22,647 bases of DNA from an uncultured Candidatus Saccharibacteria bacterium (lineage in GTDB: Bacteria; Patescibacteriota; Saccharimonadia; Saccharimonadales; Saccharimonadaceae), in contig CAKMNX010000017.1 in assembly GCA_927910745.1 (NCBI GenBank), forward strand, positions 1 through 22,647. Direction: 5' to 3'. The position numbers and the translations under genes were made by a program. The notes beneath the pieces are model-generated. The model had not been told where the DNA came from. It was given only the letters and a program-made list of their open reading frames with translations, and made no database searches. This document shows, piece after piece, positions 14,332 to 22,530 of the stretch (the first letter of the stretch is position 1; every line of letters starts with the position of its first letter).

Positions 14332-14405
14332 TGGAGGCACGTACGAGAGTCGAACTCGTCTAAAAGGTTTTGCAGACCTCTGCGTAACCGCTCCGCCAAC
14401 GCGCC
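14332..14405 (-). tRNA. tRNA-Cys (anticodon GCA)
   Basis: A 74-nt tRNA with acceptor stem GGCGCGT/ACGTGCC (one G-T pair), U73 as expected for Cys, and an encoded CCA (14332-14334). The anticodon loop TCTGCAAAA gives GCA. The T arm is ACGAG-TTCGACT-CTCGT. An extended -10 box ends only 8 nt upstream of the mature 5' end. Confidence 0.95.
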
Positions 14406-14412
14406 ACACCCC

Positions 14413-14424
14413 TATTATACCAAA
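14413..14424 (-). promoter_or_regulatory. Extended -10 promoter of tRNA-Cys
   Basis: TTTGGTATAATA on the minus strand with TATAAT at 14414-14419, between the ABC gene stop codon and the tRNA. The predicted start of transcription is within about 2 nt of the mature tRNA 5' end. Confidence 0.65.
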
Positions 14425-16230
14425 CTATATCTGTTCTTTGAACATCTCGTAGAATGCACCACGCTGCGCCATTAATGCGGCGGCAGTACCGTGCTCGACG
14501 ATGCGGCCGTGGGCGATAACATAGATAGCATCCGCCTTTTTAACAGTGCTATAGCGGTGGCTGATGGTGATGATAGTCTTGCCCTGCTTGGCAAAGAGAT
14601 GGCGAAAGATGCGTGCTTCGGCGGCAGCGTCGATGGCGCTGGTGGGTTCGTCGAGGATGATGATGGGCGCATTGCGATACAAGTTGCGTGCTAAGGCCAG
14701 GCGTTGCCACTGCCCACCGGATAGATCGACCCCTGTTTCGTGGTCATCTGCCTCCATCCATTTGCTAATGTAGCTGTTCCCGCCATGAGGGAGCTTGCGG
14801 ACAAAATCGGCTGCCTCGGCCTGGCGCAGTGCAGCATCGCGGCGTGCTGCATCTACCGGCTGCGAGACATCGCCATACCAGACATTCTCGTGCGCCGTGG
14901 CGAAGTCATAGCGGATGAACTCCTGCCCCAATACGGCCAATTGCCGATGCCAGGCTGCTGGGTTGATATGGCGGAGATCGTGCCCATCAATGGTAATGGT
15001 GCCTTTGCTGGGCTGATACAGACCGGTGAGCAGCTTAACGAGCGTGCTCTTGCCAGCGCCATTTTCGCCCACGATGGCAATGTGCTGACCACGGCGAATC
15101 GTGAGAGAAATATCACGCAGCACCGCCGTCTGCGTACCTGGATAGCAAAATGATACTTGCTGCACCGCGATCGCATCACGCAGCGTTACCTCATCGATGG
15201 TGGCTGCATGGCTTGCAACCGGCAGCGCCATAAACTGCTGGTAGTCTGCCATGGTGGCGAGGTCTTCATCAATCATATTATATGTATTGATCACGCTGTC
15301 CATCTCGCTCATCACTCGCCCTACCATTTGCTGCACGAGCACAAATTGCCCAATTGGCTGGCGATGCGCCACGATCTCCAGCACCACCCAGACAAGCGCC
15401 ACTACCTCCGCTGCCGCCTGGATAATCTCTCCGCCCAGGCGCTGCCCCATAAAGCGGCGCTCGTAGCCAAGCACCCGCAGCCGATCTTTATCCCGCAGTG
15501 CTGCTCGCTCACCAAGTAGATGGCGAATCACTCCATAGAGACGCAGCTCAGCAATGAAGTTCGGCCGGCTAAGGATGTGCTCGATCCACGCCATGCGCCG
15601 CCGCACACCCACCTGCTCGCGCCAGTGGCCAGCCTGCAAGCGCGACAGCCGCACCTGCACCACACTACTTGGCACAAGCGCCACGAGCACGAGCAACCCC
15701 AGCCACCAGCTCACCATCACCATCATCCACAGGCTTGTTGCCAGCGACACTAGCGCCGTCAGCATTCGCACCAGTTGGGTAAAGAGGTACGAAAATGACT
15801 GGACGAAGCGCTGCGCTTTATCAAACATATCAATGGTCGCAGGGTCGTCGTAGCGCCAAAAATCCAGCGCATGAAGACGGGCATACATGTGGTCACTCAT
15901 GGCAGCCTCAATGCGATAGCGCGACACTTGATCATAATACCCTTGCACCACCGACCACACACTCGCCACAACGCCCAGCACTACAGTCACCACCACATAG
16001 GTAAGGAGCTGCTGTGGCTGCCCACCCGTTGCATATGCCTCGGCCAAAGCCGTTGTCGCAAGAGCGGCATAGTATGCCGTGGCCAGTGGCAGCACCGCCG
16101 ACAGCACCGCTCCCACTGCTTGGACGGCGATCGTCAGCGGTGCCTCCCGCCAAATAATCCGCACCACCAGCCACAACCCCGCCAGACGTTGGCGTAGTGA
16201 GGGGGTAGGTGTGATGGGTAGTTTAGTCAT
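14425..16230 (-). CDS. ABC exporter, fused membrane and ATPase domains
   Basis: A 601-residue half-transporter. The N-terminal part (about 20-320) holds six membrane spans of the type I exporter fold. The ATPase domain follows with Walker A VGENGAGKST (near residue 400), a Q loop (VLGQEF), signature LSGGQWQRLALARN, Walker B IIILDEPTSAID and the switch histidine in TISHRYS. It should work as a homodimer and move a lipid, peptide or drug outwards; the substrate is not predictable. The signature has WQR in place of the common QQR. The first residues are followed by an Arg-rich segment with no signal peptide. No Shine-Dalgarno sequence precedes the ATG. A TGC-TACAAT promoter 33 nt upstream gives a short leader, and an in-frame stop prevents an upstream extension. 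Confidence 0.93.
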   Translation of the reverse strand: MTKLPITPTPSLRQRLAGLWLVVRIIWREAPLTIAVQAVGAVLSAVLPLATAYYAALATTALAEAYATGGQPQQLLTYVVVTVVLGVVASVWSVVQGYYDQVSRYRIEAAMSDHMYARLHALDFWRYDDPATIDMFDKAQRFVQSFSYLFTQLVRMLTALVSLATSLWMMVMVSWWLGLLVLVALVPSSVVQVRLSRLQAGHWREQVGVRRRMAWIEHILSRPNFIAELRLYGVIRHLLGERAALRDKDRLRVLGYERRFMGQRLGGEIIQAAAEVVALVWVVLEIVAHRQPIGQFVLVQQMVGRVMSEMDSVINTYNMIDEDLATMADYQQFMALPVASHAATIDEVTLRDAIAVQQVSFCYPGTQTAVLRDISLTIRRGQHIAIVGENGAGKSTLVKLLTGLYQPSKGTITIDGHDLRHINPAAWHRQLAVLGQEFIRYDFATAHENVWYGDVSQPVDAARRDAALRQAEAADFVRKLPHGGNSYISKWMEADDHETGVDLSGGQWQRLALARNLYRNAPIIILDEPTSAIDAAAEARIFRHLFAKQGKTIITISHRYSTVKKADAIYVIAHGRIVEHGTAAALMAQRGAFYEMFKEQI

Positions 16231-16262
16231 GATATTCAGTTATCGTGCAGGCTTATAACCCC

Positions 16263-16271
16263 ATTGTAGCA
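16263..16271 (-). promoter_or_regulatory. Extended -10 promoter of the ABC exporter gene
   Basis: TGC-TACAAT (TACAAT at 16263-16268), identical to the htpX and rplU boxes. It predicts a leader of about 25 nt with no ribosome binding site. Confidence 0.6.
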
Positions 16272-16389
16272 ATTGTCGCTCCGTACTTTCTGCTTGTTTC
16301 GTAGCTGGTCTCTCAACATTTTTAGTGAGGACGCTGTGCTAGCGCAAGGGGTGAGGATGGCTATAGAAACTCAAATATTGCCAGCCACC

Positions 16390-16431
16390 AAGCTCGAGTG
16401 GCGTCTCACTACTGATGCGCCACTTGAGCTT
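16390..16431. other. 14-bp stem-loop behind ileS
   Basis: AAGCTCGAGTGGCG (16390-16403) pairs with CGCCACTTGAGCTT (16418-16431) with one mismatch and a 14-nt loop, 22 nt behind the ileS stop codon. No T tract follows on either strand, so it may be an mRNA 3'-end stabiliser or a non-canonical terminator. The rest of the 222-nt gap 16231-16452 shows only the ABC promoter. Confidence 0.55.
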
Positions 16432-16452
16432 AGCATGTTATTCCTTGTAGTC

Positions 16453-19400
16453 CTATGCTTTGGCGAGGCTAATCTGCAGCTCAGCGCCGTCCACCGTAGC
16501 CGTCGTTTGGTAGAGTACATCGCCGGGCTGCTTCATTGTCGCTAGTGTCTCGCTCGCGATTGTGTCTGCATACTCAGTGAGGGCTTGGCGGAGCTGCTCA
16601 GATGGCTTATCATCAGCCCCAACCGCTAGGTGTAGCATAATCCGATCATCCACCTGCAGCCCAGCCTTCTTGCGCGCACTCTGGACGTGGCGAATGACTT
16701 CACGCATTAAGCCTTCGCGTTTGAGCTCAGGGGTGATGGTTTTATTAAGCGCAATACTGCTACCACCAAACGGAAGAAATACTAAACCTTCAACTAGCCC
16801 AGATGCTCCATAACCAGCTGCCACAGGAGAATTAATGACATTTTTCACATTTAACTCCTCAGCAATAATGCTCTCATAGTATGTAGCTAACTGACCCCCT
16901 GGATATACAAACTCTTGCAAAGGTTGGCGTACCTTTACCGACTCCTGTTTCTCATCTTTCTGCATACGCAAGCTTAGTCCGTTGTTGATCAGCTCACGCG
17001 TGCGAGCCATATCAGCCAGCACCTGCTCATTTACCTCACCAGCTGGCAGCCAATCCTTGAGGTGGATCGACTCGTTATCACCCGTCAGGTTATGGTACAA
17101 CTCCTCAGCCAAGAACGGCGTAAACGGTGCCAACAGGTAGCTCAGACGCACCAGCACATAGTGCAGCGTACGGTAGGCGTCGCTCTTGTCGCCATCATCT
17201 TCCGACTTCCAGAATCGGCGGCGACTACGGCGGACGTACCAGTTGCTGGCGTCGTCCAGGAACGGCAAAATTGGGCTGAGTGCATCAGGGATATTGTAGG
17301 CATCCATCTGCTTCTCGACCTCCGCCACCAGCTCGTGCAAGCGGCTGATAATCCAGATGTCGAGCGGGTTGGTCACAGAGCCAATCGTCGCTTCATCTTC
17401 CGAAACATCTGCACGCGCCCGAGAATTGAGGTTATCAATATCAGGCAGATACGAGGACTGTTTGAGCGCAGCGAGTTCCGCAGTATCACCTGTGGTTGAT
17501 GAGTGAGATTCCCGGTGCGCGGAAGCCGTTTCGGTGGATGAGAGGGACGTACAAACCGGCCTGCCACTCAGCGGATCCACCAGCTCACCGTCAAATTCCC
17601 AGCCATCTACCTTCGCATACATGGTGAAGAAATCATACATATTCCAGATCATCGCCAGCTTACGCGCCACGTCGCCCACGTCCTTGTCATGCAGCGCGAA
17701 GTCCTCGCCATTGAGCAGCGGGCTACTCAGCAGCAAGAAGCGCAAACTATCGGCACTAAACTTATCCATCAGCTCGTTCGGGTCGGTAAAGTTACCGAGC
17801 GATTTACTCATCTTGCGGCCGTCATTACCCGCCACCACACCGGTGGTGATGACATTACTGTAGGCGTTTTTGTGTTGCTCACCGGCCTCGCCAAAGGCAC
17901 CGATCTCGCCAAGGCGGCGTTGACGGCATGCACGTAGTAGAACCACGCCCGCACCTGGCCGATGTATTCAACGATGAAGTCCGCCGGGTAATTCTGCTCA
18001 AACTTGGCTTGGTTTTCAAACGGATAATGCAGCTGGGCAAACGGCATGCTGCCGCTCTCGAACCAACAGTCCAGCACCTTATCAATGCGGGTAAATGTCT
18101 CGCCGTCGATTTCAAAAGTAATGTCATCCACCCACGGGCGGTGGTAATCATCCAGCGCCACGCCGCTCAGCTCCTTCAGCTCCGCGTATGAGCCAATTAC
18201 CTTAACCGTGCCACGGTCGCCCTTCCACACTGGCATGGCCGTCGCCCAGAAGCGGTCGCGGCTCAGGTTCCAGTCTGGTGCTTGCTCAATATTCTTGGCA
18301 AAGCGGCCGTGCTTCAGATGAGCCGGGAACCACTTAATATGCTCGTTCTCATCTAGCATCAGCGGCTTCTGCCCCTGGATGTCGAAGAACCAGCTTGGAA
18401 TAGCCCGGTACATAATGCGCTGCTTGCTTCTCGGATTGAACGGATATTCGTGGCGAATGTACTCAATCTTCCACACCGCGCCCTTTTCTTTCAGGTCTTT
18501 GGCAATGAACTTGTTGTTATCCCACACCTCCAGGCCTTTGTAATTGCTATCAGTGTAGTAACCGTTATCATCAATCACATGGAAGGGCGCAATACCATTG
18601 GCTTTACCAAGCTCAAAGTCATCCTCACCGTAGGCCGGCGCGATGTGCACAATGCCTGTACCCGATTCATTTGAAACAAAATCCGCCATGTAAATGGTGT
18701 GAATCTTGTCACTGTCTGGCCAGGTCGAGCCCGTATCGAGCGGCTGGTACTTCTTACCCACCAATTCGCTACCCGGGAAGATGCGCAGCACGTCGTAATC
18801 AAGTGGCTGGTGCTTGTCGTCCTGCAGAGTGCGCTCGAGGGCTTCTTCGGCGATGATGAGCTGTTCGCCATCCACCAGCACTTCGCAGTACGTCATATCT
18901 GGGTTGACGGCCAGCATCAGGTTGGCTGGCAATGTCCATGGCGTGGTGGTCCAAGCGAGGACAGCCGCATCTTCGTCCATCAGATTAAACTTCACATACA
19001 CACTCGGGTCGGTCACTGTTTGGTAGGCGTCGTTGTCCATGGTCACTTCGGCCTTGCTGACAGGAGTAGCAAACTTCGTATCGTACATCAGCACCTTTTC
19101 GCCTTCGTAGATTTTGCCCGCCTCGTACAGCTGCTTAAAGGCCCACCACACGCTCTCCATGAAGTCCTTGTCCATGGTGCGGTAGGCGTCCGCAAAGTCC
19201 ACCCAGCGGCCGATGCGATCGATCACGCCCTGCCACGTCTCGCTATTTGCCACCATGCTTTCGCGCGCCTTGGTGATGTATTTTTCCAGACTGATAGTCG
19301 GCAAAGGATTACCATCCTTATCCAGCGGTGCTGGCTGGTCGCTACTCGTCACAATCTGCCGCCGATCCACAATATTCATCTGCTTTTCGACGAAATTCTC

Positions 19401-19676
19401 TGCAGGCAGGCCATGACAGTCCCAGCCCCAGCGGCGCTCCACACGCTTGCCCTTCATCGTCCAGTAGCGCGGCACTGCATCCTTGACGATGCTACTGAGC
19501 AGTGTCCCGTGGTGCGGCACACCGGTGATGAACGGCGGCCCATCATAAAAGACATAGGCGTTATCTGCCGGTCGCTGCGCCACCGACTTCTGGAACGTCT
19601 GGTCGTCCTTCCAGCGCTGCACCCAGTCCTTCTCGTATTCTGCCGCTCGGCGGCGTGTTCCATGTGTGAATTTCAT
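16453..19676 (-). CDS. ileS: Isoleucyl-tRNA synthetase, with one frameshift
   Basis: Two overlapping frames encode a long-type IleRS of about 1,074 residues. The first (19676 to about 17910) carries ITGVPHHGTLLSSIVKD (HIGH-motif position, with Thr in place of the last His), GWDCHGLPAE, the editing-domain TTPWTLPANLML and DKVLDCWFESGSMPF. The second resumes at GEIGAFGEAGEQHKNAYSN and carries GRKMSKSLGNF, the anticodon-binding domain and C-terminal domains. One missing base near 17909-17912 (TTGG for TTGGG) explains the break. It charges tRNA-Ile and edits valine. About 64 Ser/Thr/Ala-rich residues (17375-17568) are inserted before NPLDIWIISRLHEL. The start has a perfect AAGGAGG at 19683-19689; an upstream ATG lacks it. 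The yunG-like gene and a T-box-like leader lie upstream on the same strand. Confidence 0.94.
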
Positions 19677-19787
19677 TGGTTTCCTCCTTGATTTATTATC
19701 AATTGTGTCGTACAATGCAGGTATTCAATAGTGAAAATCCCTCGCTGCGGTTACGGTCCCTGCGGGGTCTTTTCGTTCCAGACACCC

Positions 19788-20201
19788 TCACCCTCCGTCC
19801 AGCTCAGCCAAAAACCGCTCCACCCGTCCCTTCAGCAGCTCGTACCGCCAGCGGGTGTCGGCGTGACGAAGAATCCGTTGGCGGCTGCGCACGGTAGAGG
19901 TATCGTAATCAATCGCCACCGCGCCAAACTGCGCGGCCGTGCTATCTACCACCTGGCCATCAATGCGGTTGAAATAATGCGGCGTGCCCGCCACTACGCA
20001 GCGGCAAATCTCGCCACCACAATAATCCTGCAACACCAGGGCCGAGACAGCACACTGCCCGCTGCTTGGGTTGTGTGGCGTCCAGGCCACCAGCGGAGAG
20101 GCCGTCCGCGCAGTCCAGCTGGCAGCAAGGGCGGCGCAAACAGCCGCACGCTTATGGCAAGTGGCGTGCTGCAAGGCTGATTTGTGGGCTGGCAATGGCA
20201 T
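19788..20201 (-). CDS. YunG-like protein
   Basis: A 137-residue protein resembling the Bacillus YunG family. The conserved stretches are WTPHNPSSGQCAVSALVLQDY, GGEICRC, HYFNRIDGQVVD and an AQFG-like TAAQFG. The Cys of GQC, the His of HYFN and the following Asp could form a papain-like triad, but this is inference and no YunG function is known to me. The family assignment rests on motif memory. The start has AAGGAG 5 nt upstream. It follows a T-box-like leader ending at 20221. ileS begins 111 nt behind its stop codon on the same strand. Only a weak GC-rich hairpin with T4 (about 19735-19770) separates them, so co-transcription is possible. Confidence 0.68.
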   Translation of the reverse strand: MPLPAHKSALQHATCHKRAAVCAALAASWTARTASPLVAWTPHNPSSGQCAVSALVLQDYCGGEICRCVVAGTPHYFNRIDGQVVDSTAAQFGAVAIDYDTSTVRSRQRILRHADTRWRYELLKGRVERFLAELDGG

Positions 20202-20220
20202 GGCTACTCCTTATATAATT

Positions 20221-20498
20221 AAAAACCACTTCTCTTAGCTTCGAGAATCCGCTGGGTATTCGCGCGGACGGTACCATCTCGATTCCAAAAGAAGTGATTC
20301 TAGCCGGAGCCTCGGGGCTGGTTGCACAGGCCTTGGGGCACGCCGTCTGGTTCTTTCAGCACTTAATTATTGCTTTGTCGCAGCATTCGCGGCGGGGTCT
20401 ACTAGGCCAAGGCTGTTCTTCCCGCAGGCTTCGCGGCTGATAACCGCTCACTTCGCATGGGTTGCACCATATAGGCCAAGTGTATGCGAAAACGCCCT
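20221..20498 (-). promoter_or_regulatory. T-box-like leader (riboswitch) upstream of yunG-like gene and ileS
   Basis: At 20241-20282 the minus strand folds as a T-box antiterminator. Helix A1 is TCGAGA/TCTCGA (20277-20282 with 20241-20246). The 7-nt bulge TGGTACC (20270-20276) matches UGGNACC. Helix A2 is GTCCGC/GCGGAT (20264-20269 with 20247-20252) with an 11-nt loop, and the 3' strand has no unpaired base. The 3' strands of A1/A2 overlap a terminator stem TTCTC/GAGAA (20243-20247 with 20230-20234) ending in T5 (20221-20225). Upstream are TTCGCAT/ATGCGAA, GCGG/CCGC and a 10-bp helix ACAGCCTTGG with CCAAGGCCTGT (one bulge). I could not identify Stem I or the specifier codon. Context (ileS) suggests isoleucine. 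It does not fit tmRNA, RNase P or SRP RNA. Confidence 0.6.
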
Positions 20499-20505
20499 AC
20501 AGTTA

Positions 20506-20534
20506 ATTGTAGCGCGCTTTCCCAAAAATCCCAA
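20506..20534 (-). promoter_or_regulatory. Promoter of the T-box-like leader
   Basis: TTGGGA (20529-20534), 17-nt spacer, TACAAT (20506-20511) on the minus strand. It predicts a start near 20498 and a leader of about 280 nt up to the T tract. Confidence 0.6.
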
Positions 20535-20539
20535 GATAA

Positions 20540-21228
20540 TTATTTGATTTCTAGTCCGCCCAGCACGCACGCACCCCGCAAATATATCGTCTTCGTGGCA
20601 GAGGAGCTCGGCGCTGTCTTATTCTCGCTGCCGCCAAGGATGCCGCGAACCTGGTTTTCCGCGGTTACGTCATCGGGCAACCTTACGCTCGCACCACCAC
20701 ACAGGGTAAAATATCTATCACCGCACCATCCGTAATTTTCGCCTGGCGCAAATCAAGGTCTACACCGCCAAATATCGCCGTCACTGAGCCACCAGGGTAA
20801 TCGCCCGTCACCCGTGATTCTTCACTGTAAAAAATTGCCACCTGTTCGGTATTGCTACCACCAGTGACTGGCTTTTTCAGTCGCCAGCTACCCCCAGGGC
20901 CAATACTCAGCGCAAGCATCAAGCCACCAACGATTAACACAACTGGCCAAAATAGCTCCCACACACTAATTGAAATTACATTATAGGTATTCAGCCCAAT
21001 TGATACACCAGCGGCCACTAGTAGCAATCCCCATATCCATGCTGCTGGTTTGCGAGCACCGGCAAGCACCGACAGCCCAGCCAGCAGGAACGCCCCTGCC
21101 CAGAAGGTGCCCCAAAACAGATGCCAGTTATCAAACGTAATAATACCAAGATTCCGCAGCAGCAAAATCCCGCCGAGCGCCATAATAGCAAGGCCTAGAA
21201 ACGCTCTTATAAGAAAAGTTTTCTTCAT
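20540..21228 (-). CDS. LiaF-like membrane protein, with one frameshift
   Basis: Two frames together give about 229 residues. Four membrane spans (residues about 8-105) are followed by a soluble C-terminal domain with the repeated glycine motif of LiaF/VraT-type and DUF5668 proteins. The motifs are VTAIFGGVDLDLRQAKI in the first frame, then CGGASVRLPDDVTAEN, RGILGGSENKT and TIYLRGACVLGGLEIK after a -1 shift at four A's (20708-20711, plus strand). One extra T in the mRNA restores the reading. LiaF proteins sense or restrain cell-envelope stress signalling, but no two-component genes are nearby. TATACT lies exactly 6 nt before the ATG and there is no ribosome binding site. A weak hairpin (20493-20516) follows. 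A paralogue's 3' end is at the right edge. Confidence 0.8.
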
Positions 21229-21263
21229 GGCCCCAGTATACGACTACTGGTGCTGCTCTTCAA
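21229..21263 (-). promoter_or_regulatory. Leaderless promoter of the LiaF-like gene
   Basis: TTGAAG (21258-21263), 17 nt, TATACT (21235-21240), then GGGGCC and the ATG. This is the leaderless promoter in the window with the clearest -35. Confidence 0.7.
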
Positions 21264-21268
21264 TATAT

Positions 21269-21856
21269 CTATTCCCGGTTGCCCTTATTACCCAGCGCCG
21301 CGCACTCCTCGTGTCGAAAGCACCCTACCACGTGGTCATTCACCATCCCGGCAGCCTGCATAAAGGCGTAGCACGTGGTTGGGCCGACGAAGGCAAAGCC
21401 ATCCTGCTTGAGCTGCGCGCTCATTGCCCGGGAGGTAGCCGTATCGGCAGGTACGTCACTTGCAATCTGCCAGTGATTTTGCACCGGCGCGCCACCCGCC
21501 AGGTTCCATAGGTAGGCCTGCAAACTACCGTGCTGACTAGCGGCCCGCAGCGCCGCCTGGGCATTGCTACGCACCGCATAAATTTTGCGTCGGTTGCGGA
21601 CAATGCGCGTGTCGTGAGTAAGCGCTTCCAGCTCTGCATCCGTCATAGCTGCGACGCGAGCAATTGCAAACTGATGAAAAGCCTGCTGGTAGCCCGCTCG
21701 CTTAGCCAGAATCGTGCTCCAGCTCAGGCCAGCCTGTGCGCCCTCCAGGCAGAGCAATTCAAATAATTTCTGATCATCATATAGCGGCACACCCCACTCA
21801 GTGTCATGGTAGGCGCGCTCGTTATCGCCAGATTCAGCCCAGGAGCAACGGTTCAT
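21269..21856 (-). CDS. tag: DNA-3-methyladenine glycosylase I
   Basis: A 195-residue Tag enzyme. From the ATG at 21856 the numbering matches Escherichia coli Tag: Cys4 (MNRC), His17 (YHDTEWG), Glu38 and Trp46 (CLEGAQAGLSW). The zinc pair His and Cys in VNDHVVGC near residue 175 completes the four-ligand site. The enzyme removes 3-methyladenine from alkylated DNA to start base excision repair. A longer frame exists upstream, but the numbering and TGC-TATACT 6 nt before this ATG fix the start. No ribosome binding site is present. The LiaF-like gene follows after 40 nt with its own promoter. Confidence 0.96.
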   Translation of the reverse strand: MNRCSWAESGDNERAYHDTEWGVPLYDDQKLFELLCLEGAQAGLSWSTILAKRAGYQQAFHQFAIARVAAMTDAELEALTHDTRIVRNRRKIYAVRSNAQAALRAASQHGSLQAYLWNLAGGAPVQNHWQIASDVPADTATSRAMSAQLKQDGFAFVGPTTCYAFMQAAGMVNDHVVGCFRHEECAALGNKGNRE

Positions 21857-21871
21857 AATTTTAGTATAGCA
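21857..21871 (-). promoter_or_regulatory. Leaderless extended -10 promoter of tag
   Basis: TGC-TATACT (TATACT at 21863-21868) followed by AAAATT and the ATG. TTGCTA 16 nt further upstream is a possible -35. Confidence 0.7.
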
Positions 21872-22474
21872 AGAATGCTTGGTGTAGCAACTGGCATTCG
21901 CGGTGCCCTGGCTCGCCCACCTCAAAGTATACCTTACGCAAAAATCTTACTGTCACATTTTTATGCTTTGCGTATGTGCTGTAACTAAGGTAGACTTGCA
22001 AGACGTGCTTGTGTAGAGTTTGAATGCTTTTTGCATTATGTTCATCTTATTTAGTTTGCAAGAAGCGCAAGTGAATTAGCAAACCATAAGACTCTGCACA
22101 CTCTTTTTTGTAAGCAGTACATTTTTGTATGCGTTGCTGTCGCGCATATTTATTATTACTAGCGAGGCATAGTAATCCATCATGTGCAAATACCGCAAAG
22201 CTATCACAATCCTTGCCGAGTAGCGTACACAAAAATCAAAAAAACGTTGACGCATGTTACGAAACCACTCTCACATTACACTACCACAATCTATTTGACA
22301 ATGAGCAATCCAGCAACGAAAAATTTTATCAATTGTATGCAACAAACATATGGCTCGTTGCCAGTAGCGTTAGTAAAGCTCCTCAGCCAAGTACGAAGTT
22401 GAAAATCTGGCAGCGTACTATTGCATCAGCTTCAACCCGCACTCTACTAGCCTGCGTGCCTCAACACAAAAACA
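21872..22474. other. About 600-nt region without a recognisable gene
   Basis: Frames on both strands are short or encode nothing familiar. Two similar short segments, around 21999-22015 and 22060-22075 (TTGCAAGA.G.GC..GTG), are present. Long gene-free stretches are rare in this window, so it may hold a decayed gene or a small RNA. Confidence 0.35.
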
Positions 22475-22507
22475 AACACGCTTCTCGTTGTTATCAAGAA
22501 GCGTGTT
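22475..22507 (-). terminator. Intrinsic terminator of the right-edge LiaF-like gene
   Basis: A perfect 11-bp stem AACACGCTTCT (22475-22485 with 22497-22507) with an 11-nt loop and a U-rich tail on the minus strand, 24 nt behind the stop codon. Confidence 0.85.
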
Positions 22508-22530
22508 ATAGCGAATTATTGTTTTTCTTA

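Noticed and set aside
18699..19691. Long plus-strand open frame (330 codons) opposite ileS
   Set aside because: It lies fully antisense to highly conserved IleRS motifs, and its translation resembles no protein; it follows from the codon bias of ileS.
20221..20498. tmRNA, RNase P RNA or SRP RNA as identity of the structured leader
   Set aside because: No tRNA-like ends or tag reading frame, no GGAAAGUCC or ACAGAA core of RNase P, and no GGAAGGAAGCAG loop of SRP RNA; the T-box bulge fits better.
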